Assembly (NCBI GenBank): GCA_035772405.1
Contig: JAYKKM010000504.1
Span: 2,044,001-2,108,000, forward strand
DNA: 64,000 nucleotides
DNA from: Chrysogorgia sp. JL179-B06
Taxonomy: Eukaryota; Cnidaria; Anthozoa; Scleralcyonacea; Chrysogorgiidae
Direction of reading: 5' to 3'
Shown here: piece after piece, positions 57,513-64,000 of the stretch
How the letters are laid out: every line of letters starts with the position of its first letter
How positions within the stretch are numbered: the stretch's first letter is position 1
Translations under genes and position numbers: made by a program
The notes under the pieces: model-generated
Told to the model about the DNA's origin: nothing
The model's input: only the letters and a program-made list of their open reading frames with translations
Databases searched by the model: none

Positions 57513-58024
57513 AGGGAAATGGCAATAAAAATTTTAAGTTTATCTTATTTGAAAGAACTTTTAAAATGATATATCAAGACCTTTTACAGATTTTCCATAT
57601 CGTTCTTGGTTCTGTAAATATTTCACTTCTTTTTAACAAAGAACATTGAACATTCCGCCATCTTGGATATGCGTGACGTCACAACCAGGGTAGAAATGTT
57701 TTTTATATCAGCAATTATCGAGTCATTATAGATGCTAAATCGTAGTTGTTTTGGGTGTTGTATACTTTTAAGTGAACTAGCAATCTATTTGAACGCATTC
57801 CACTGATATTTGGGCAATTATTTACAACTTTTAGAATGTTTACCCTGGTTTTGACGTCACTTAATTAGATCTAATTATAAAACAAGATGGCGGATTGCAG
57901 ATATTTTTGTTCACAGATATTTCAAAAATTAAGGAAGTTACGGGGAAATTTTAAAAGGTCTTCATATATTATTTTAAATGTTCTTTCAAATGAGACAAAG
58001 AAAATTTTTATTGCCATTTCCCTT
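57513..58024. mobile_element. foldback MITE, ~510 bp
   Basis: Ends AGGGAAATGGCAATAAAAATT and AATTTTTATTGCCATTTCCCT (core shown), arms of 150 bp or more, interrupted (GAAAGAACTTTTAAAATGATATA / TATTATTTTAAATGTTCTTTC; CCGCCATCTTG / CAAGATGGCGG). Confidence 0.85.
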
Positions 58025-58090
58025 TAAACACGGTTTAAAGTACTGTGTTAGTTCAAGAGTACCAGCCCTTGCTTATTAACTTCCAAAATG

Positions 58091-59916
58091 TTACTGCAGT
58101 TTTTGTTTTTTGTTTCCATCATTTTCTTCAGATGAAGATAGTAATGCTGCCATAGCCTCGTCATCAATAGATATTGCATGCTCAATGACTTTTCTATCCA
58201 AATCCACTCTTACAGAGAATTGTGTACTTAGCAGAACTAGTATTTCCTGGTCAGTTGGTTCTTCTTTCGAAACTTCCCAGCCAAATAAATGCTGAATTAC
58301 CTGAAAAAAATATGAAGATGTTGGAATAAAATTATTCATATTGACACTTCATTGGCATTAGATAAAAACATTTGAGCCTGGTTTATTCATCTATGTCGAT
58401 GCTTCAATGCATCACTTTATTTTGCGTTTTGTTGTTCCTTATTCTTATCTCACACATGTGAACATGGCTTTAAAATTAGAGCTGCATCCAACTGTTAAAA
58501 TGTGTAATTGATTATCTGTTGCCAACAATCGATTAATAATAAATTATTCATATTTAATAATCATGACAGGTACGGTGGGTTGTTGCTTTGAAGAAAGGGA
58601 TGTTTTAGCATCATGTGTGCTGTTGTGTTCGATGATCCGAGTATTGTTAAAAATAATCGACTGTCGAAAAAATTGGAAAAAACAATCGAATAATCTGGCA
58701 CAGCTCTATTTTTACAACTACCATTACGGTATGTTTACACACTGTGATTTATCTGTTGGTGATGTCGCTTCAGATCACATACAGGTCAGATTGCACATAT
58801 TTTTAAATATGATCATCAATGTCAATCTTATTGAGAAAACTTACCAAGAAATCACAATGAGTAAACATAGCTTTATGTTAAAATAAGTAATTCGCTTACT
58901 AAAGAATTGTGTTATTTAATAAATTTAACTTACTCGTGTATTGGCAGCAAACCATTTGTTGTTTGTTAACAGCAGCATACAGCGATTACCAAGGCGGGCG
59001 GATTGTTTAAGGAATAGTGTTGAACATGTCTGACACTTTAGCATTGGACCAGCAGTTCTTTTTGCATCAACATCCATGGCGACATCCGATGCACTTGAAT
59101 GTGCAGCTGAACTCTTTCAGTCCCAAAATAGATGTCTGCATTGAGATCACATTGGATTTTGGCAATGGTTTTGGTGGTGCAGCAGAGATGTTCATGTTTT
59201 CATTTAGCTTGGTGATGATACTTTCTAATGTGGTGGTGAGACTAAGATGTTTGTTAAATTCTGATAAAACCATATTTTCTAAGCCAAGTACATCACCTTC
59301 TTCAAACTCTGTATTGTCGGCCCGATCTCTCCACAATACAAGGTCAATATGACCTGTGTTATCAGCCAAATGGACATTTCTCTTGCTCTTGTTGTCAGGA
59401 TATGAGCCAACAGTTTGCACATCTTCAAGTAGTGTAACCTTGGCTTTGAGGTTGAAGAATCTGACATGGCATGATTCCCCTCTTAAGATTTGGGATACAG
59501 TGAAACTACAATTTTTAATGTCAATCTGGACAGTGGCTTTTTCAGCCACAGTAAACTGATCAATCAGTACTTCGACGTTTGTTGGATGAACTATATGCTT
59601 TTTTTACTTTAAACTGTTTAAAGTCATAAGTTCCCTTTGCTTCAAAATTCCCAAACAAATTTTCATCAAAACACACAGCTCGTATTGTTGAGGATAGATC
59701 TTTATCATCACACAAATTCATTGTGAACATTGATCCATTACTTGTTGGCCGCACTGGACTTTTTGTCAGAATGGCACAGGTTAGGTTCGTTGAGTGTTTT
59801 TGTGGTGATCGTGGAGTTGGCATCCTTTTGACATCTTCAATTGTGGTTTTTTTAATACTCATCTTGATTCTTGATGGCAAACGAGGACACGTGGGTACCA
59901 AGCGAATGAAGCGAAG
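58091..59916 (-). pseudogene. Helentron RPA70-like single-strand DNA-binding protein, broken
   Basis: Two exons on minus, 59916-58934 and 58300-58091, joined in phase 0 (ACACGA|GTAAGT; TTTTTTTCAG|GTAATT). Product about 397 residues plus an upstream exon. Domains: OB fold with SNGSMFTMNLCDDKDLSSTI then RAVCFDENLFGNFEAKGTYD; a second OB fold with VTLLEDVQTVGSYPDNKSKR, HLADNTGHIDLVLWRDRAD; then a zinc-knuckle region (TFKC, LKCQTCSTLF) and a C-terminal segment VIQHLFGWEVSKEEPTDQEI. This layout fits the RPA1-like proteins encoded by Helitrons and Helentrons. Frame breaks: a seven-A run near 59598-59606, and a second near 59070-59085 (CIGC to AMDVDAKRTAG). It lies downstream of the helicase-endonuclease gene on the same strand. 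Confidence 0.8.
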
Positions 59917-60420
59917 CTGTAAGAACAATAGCACATTAGTTTCACATGGTTTTAAAAGCGTTAAATAGGCCGAAATTTTGCATTAAAGGTTTTAAATACT
60001 TAAAAAAAACACAAAAGAGATACAAAAATCGTATAATGCTGTTCGGATGCTTGAAATCCAGCAAAGATTGAAACGTATTCCCAATTTTAGTTCAGAGAGC
60101 ATGTATAAATAATAGAATAACGATACATGCTGTTTGGTTTGACTTTGATCAATGAAAATGGTAACCCTTACATGTTGCACTTAAAGTGAACTAAATTTGA
60201 TAGAAAAGGTATTGGAAATGTTAAATAACTTACCTTTAATATGAATAATGCAAATATATAATAAACGTCGTTGTCTCCTCGTTGGTGAACTTTTCCAGCA
60301 GTATTCAAGTAGGGTAGTAGGGTACTTGTGTTTTTTTATGGATGATGCGGGGTAAGCAATGTCATATCCCAATAAAATCCTCGATATATCGCCTATCGGC
60401 CAATGTTCTTTAACTTTTGC
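59917..60420 (-). other. possible 5' exon of the RPA-like gene
   Basis: At 60237-60372 the minus strand has an open frame (DIAYPASSIKKHKYPTTLLE, YCWKSSPTRRQRRLLYIC) ending in a good donor (AAAG|GTAAGTTA) that could join the acceptor at 59917. The peptide is not recognised. Confidence 0.3.
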
Positions 60421-60619
60421 GTAATTAGAGTGTTTTTTCTTGAATATTACATCGCGGCGTAGTTAACTTAAAGGTTTTATTCTAGTCTTTCTCGCGTAAT
60501 AAATAGCGTGTTTCCGTCGGTGAATCGCTCGGTCAATACGGCAAGACCTCGGCCATAGGTACAGACTGAAGTTGACAATTCATCCAACTGTGTCATCTAA
60601 TAGAAACTGTTCTCTTGAC

Positions 60620-61020
60620 AACAGTTGTATTAGGATTTGCTCTTTCATTATAAATACCAGATATGTCAATGTTATAAAGACTTTTAAATTGATGGTTGGC
60701 AAGATTTAATATTCCAATTAACTCACAAATCCAAATTATGTGGTTCGAGAGGCTCCTGCATTCAGACTATGTGACCAGTGTTATTTGGGTTTGTTCTTGC
60801 ATTAATACGGGATATGTCATTGTTATAAAGTCATTCAATACCAGTGGTTGACAGACTGTTTAACAGTCCAACTCACAAATCCAACTGTGTTGTACTTCGG
60901 TCCTAATTCACTTCAGACACCAGTATTTTTGGGATTTGCTCTTTCAGTAATACCAGGTATGTTAAAATGTTATAAATTCTTTTAGTACCAAATGGTTGTA
61001 TAGAGCCCCTTTACTTCAGA
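60620..61020. repeat. degenerate ~154-bp tandem repeat, about 2.5 units
   Basis: Units at about 60632, 60785 and 60939 share TTTGCTCTTTCATTA, ATACCAGATATGTCA, TGTTATAAA and AACTCACAAATCCAA. They lie between the helicase and RPA genes of the Helentron. Confidence 0.7.
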
Positions 61021-61412
61021 CAAGTGCTGCTACTAAAGGATGTGATGCCAGAGTAATAAATTGATAGTTGGTTGGTGGTGTTATGGACCATGTCAGAACT
61101 TCAACAGTGTATGTATTGTAGATTTGTATGGCAATGATGTCTTATGGTGGATATTGCTGATGCTTTTCATAATTCTAAAAGATCTTTAGTTTTGTCTAAG
61201 ATATAAAACAAAGAGAAAGTGGGTTAAAAAGCAATATTACATGTAAACTCAGAGATTCAGTATAGTTTTATTACTTACATTTTTTTGTTGTCCTTGCATC
61301 GTGTTTAAGTTGCCCATGGACAGATGCATGTCCCAGTAGGTGTCCTTTGACGGGGCATTGGACTGGCCATTGTGCCATGTGGTGCCAAAACATTAACAAT
61401 AACTTAATTGTT

Positions 61413-61458
61413 GTGCCAGAACAATGGTCGGGTAGCCATTGTTCTGGTGGCACAACCA
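61413..61458. other. hairpin of about 18 bp
   Basis: GTTGTGCCAGAACAATGG and CCATTGTTCTGGTGGCACAAC pair with one bulge around TCGGGTAG. A candidate structural element of the Helentron, or a small foldback insertion. Confidence 0.5.
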
Positions 61459-61747
61459 GCCCAAGCATAGTATGAAAGAGATACGCCCCTTGACAGGTGG
61501 CCACTGTAGCTGCTATTCACTTGCACTTGGCAAGGCACTCTTTTTCATGCTATCTAATCCATTAATAAATAATGCTATAGTATGTACATGTATGTATAGA
61601 CAGTGTAAAATTTAATACTCTACAGGTACATTCAGGTAAACTCACACAAATGTAAATAATCTTGTACTGCACTGCCAGTTGACAATACTCAAACATATTT
61701 TTCTTATAAAATAATGATTTTTTAAATTAATTAAACAGAACAATTTT

Positions 61748-64000
61748 CTAGTTACAATATTGTACTGTGATTTTAATAGCATCATGATCGGAATAATACA
61801 CATTGACTACATCATTCTCAATTATTTGAAATTTTGTTGACCTAACATACACATGATCTAATAAGCTTCCAGAAGAAATAAATGTGGGTTTGGTTACAAT
61901 CTGAGTGAAATTGAAAGATTCCATTAAATATTTAAGTGGTTGAACTTGATTGTCATTTAAGTAATTAATATTGAAATCACCAAGAATAATGTTGATATTA
62001 TAACTATTGAGTATGTATTTCAAACAATCTATATATTGTAAGATGTTGGAGCTTTGTTTTCGATAGAGTAGAAGAAAGGTTCGCATTTCTTGTGATCTAC
62101 AATCAACAAGGTCAAATTTTAGTGCATTTAGTGAGGAAAAATATTCATACTCTCTGATTTCTACAGTATTTCTTGTGCACAGAGCCATACTTGAATATTT
62201 ATCAGTATTGTGATCTTGACGGTGGAGTTTGAAAGGGCATAGATTATTTAGAATTTCATTGTCAGAATCCAGAGGTAGAAGTTGTGTTTCCGTGAGGGCT
62301 ATGATATCATTATTGAAAATTCTTGAATCACATTTGATATCAATGCTATGTTTTTTGAGAGATCTTATATTTAAAAGTGATATGGTCAAAATATTGAAAT
62401 TGTCTTGTGGTACAGTTGTTAAATGTGGTACCATACATTCATTTCGTAGTCTTTGGTATTCTTCAAGAACTTTAGGATTTGCTTTAATATGTTTACTCTC
62501 AATTTGTCCTAAAATATACAGACCTTGTAAAGAAGTTGCACGGCTTAAGGCAACATAAATTTGTCCATAGTTAAATGCTCTCTGTTTTATTAAGTCAGAG
62601 CTGAGTACAACTTTTTCAAGTGTTAAGCCTTGAACTTTATGTACCGTACACGCCCAAGCAAGTGTAACAGGGAATTGTACTCTCTGTATTTCTGGGGAAG
62701 ATGCTTTACCTGGTCTTATTTTGATCTTTGCTAATACAGGTTCGATGGGAACTACTTTGTTTTTTTCTTGCAAAAGGGTTGCCACAAGTGTTAGTTAAAT
62801 CTTTACCAGCATTTGGATCATCAAATTTGATATAGAGAACAGTTTGTCTTTGGGTATTTTGATTGACATCAATTTTAAAGACAGTTCCCATTTGTCCATT
62901 GATTAGTCTATCTGGAATACTGATATTTGTTGTAAGCATTACTTTAGCACCCTCTTTAATCAGAATTTCATAATCAAGTCCACCTGTTTCAGACCGTCCT
63001 CTTGCTAATACTCTATCAATATCTTGTTTCCTTACATTTGTTGGATATTGATCTTTAGCTTTAAGAATAAATAAGGATCCAGAAAGTTCTTCCAGTTTTT
63101 CCTTGTTATGTTTATCAACAGGAGCATTTTCAGCCCAGATATGAAGTGCATCTGATGGATAATTAGGGTCAGATGGGGTTATTGATCTTGATTGGATTAT
63201 CTGAATGTCATCTTCTGTTTGAGTAGCAGTCCTTATTCTGTTAAGAAGTTCAATAAATGCTTGGTCATTTTTCTGTCTCATGATTTCATGAAGTTCTATC
63301 ATTTTGAAGACCTTCCATGGGTGGCATAGATTATAAGAATCATTTTTGAAATTGTCAAATACAAATCTTCTACGTATTGGTGGAAGTTGACATAGATCAC
63401 CTACAACTATAATAGTAATTCCAGCAAATAGCAGAGAACTTGTAGTGCCAAATATTTCTTTTAATCTTTGATGGATATGAAGTAAGGTAGTGTTTCCAAC
63501 CATAGAAATTTCATCTATTATTATTAGCTTTAGGTCAGATAATGATAGTCTTAATTGTGTTTTCTTTTGGTCTGACATTGCAGGTACATTATCACCACAA
63601 TTGATAGGAATAGCAAGGCCAGTATTTATTGTTGTTCCATCAATGTTTATTGCAGCCACACCTGTTGGTGCCATGAGAAGAACTGTTGGTAATTCAGGGT
63701 TAATAGGAGGATGTCTAAAAGTTTTAACTGCTGTATGGTATATTGTTTTAATCAAGTGACTTTTTCCTGCACCTCCACCACCGGTTAAGAAAAGGTAGAT
63801 TGGTTCTATATCAATAGGTTTTAAGGTGTTCATGTTTTTCATTGTATTCCTACACCATGTAAGAAATGTATCATATTATGCATGACGTTGCTCCATGTTC
63901 AAGGACCTCACAGTTTCACGTAATATATCATCAGAGATCTCTGTTGGTCGGTTGTAAGAAGTAATTGCTCCAGTGGTATGCTGATTAGATTGTGGTGTTG
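61748..64000 (-). pseudogene. Helentron PIF1 helicase-endonuclease, broken, runs off the right edge
   Basis: Minus strand. Superfamily 1 PIF1-type helicase: Walker A GGGGAGKSHL, APTGVAAINIDG, Walker B LIIIDEISMV, GDLCQLPPI, then LAWACTVHKVQGLTLEKVV and YVALSRATSLQGLYIL. Directly fused is an endonuclease/exonuclease/phosphatase domain: SLLNIRSLKKH, ALTETQ, ILGDFNINYL, SLLDHVYVR and YYSDHDAIKI, carrying the expected N, E, D-x-N and S-D-H residues. Helicase plus such a nuclease marks the Helentron/Helitron2 branch of rolling-circle transposons; the Rep (HUH) domain should lie beyond 64000. Breaks: an in-frame TAA at 63876-63878 upstream of the helicase, and a one-base shift in a seven-A run at about 62759-62766. 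It is therefore probably not active, unless the A-run indel is an assembly error. Confidence 0.9.

Overview
The window looks like repeat-rich nuclear DNA from a marine invertebrate, most probably an anthozoan cnidarian (sea anemone, coral or octocoral). That is an inference. It rests on AT-rich sequence with spliced genes and GT-AG introns, a single-exon class A GPCR, degraded CR1/L2-like LINE ends, tRNA-derived SINEs, a Crypton-type relic, a Helentron with an endonuclease domain, a Penelope-type hammerhead ribozyme, and dozens of foldback MITEs of types I associate with anthozoan genomes. I see no bacterial operons, rRNA, CRISPR array or intact viral genome.

Layout. (1) 1-3162: a ~49-bp minisatellite, an exon-like open stretch, foldback DNA and a tRNA-derived SINE. 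(2) 3163-15322: a 5-6 kb direct tandem duplication (copy A 3163-8546, copy B 9270-15322). Each copy carries a Crypton tyrosine-recombinase relic, a block of MITE-like DNA, a 21-bp minisatellite (about 0.25 kb in A, about 0.94 kb in B) and a rhodopsin-family GPCR. The GPCR of copy B (14034-15032) is intact; that of copy A (7263-8262) is dead (frameshift plus in-frame stop). (3) 15323-20100: repeat-dominated DNA with a LINE end. (4) 20131-51704, minus strand: ten recognisable exons of an SLC23-type sodium-dependent nucleobase/ascorbate transporter spread over 31.6 kb. The 5' exon was not found. Nine exons join or read consistently, but exon 6 breaks the frame by one base and exon 8 has a GG instead of an AG acceptor where a repeat abuts it, so this copy may be damaged. 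Its introns hold MITEs, LINE ends, SINEs, a hammerhead ribozyme and, at 32711-35877, a complete Tc1/mariner-like transposon with TA target duplication and ~90-bp near-identical inverted repeats. That transposon carries two convergent genes: a DD38E-spaced transposase and a spliced 491-residue SAM-domain/zinc-binding/RS-rich protein. (5) 52552-56580: a near-identical 2.0-kb tandem duplication. (6) 58091-64000, minus strand: a decaying Helentron (Helitron2) with PIF1 helicase fused to an endonuclease/exonuclease/phosphatase domain, followed by an RPA70-like OB-fold gene; it runs off the right edge.

The host genes that can be argued for are the GPCR and the SLC23 transporter; everything else recognisable is mobile-element sequence or tandem repeat. 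The most unusual item is the two-gene Tc1/mariner element; the transporter splice-site damage, the hammerhead ribozyme and the GPCR duplication with a variable minisatellite are also worth checking.
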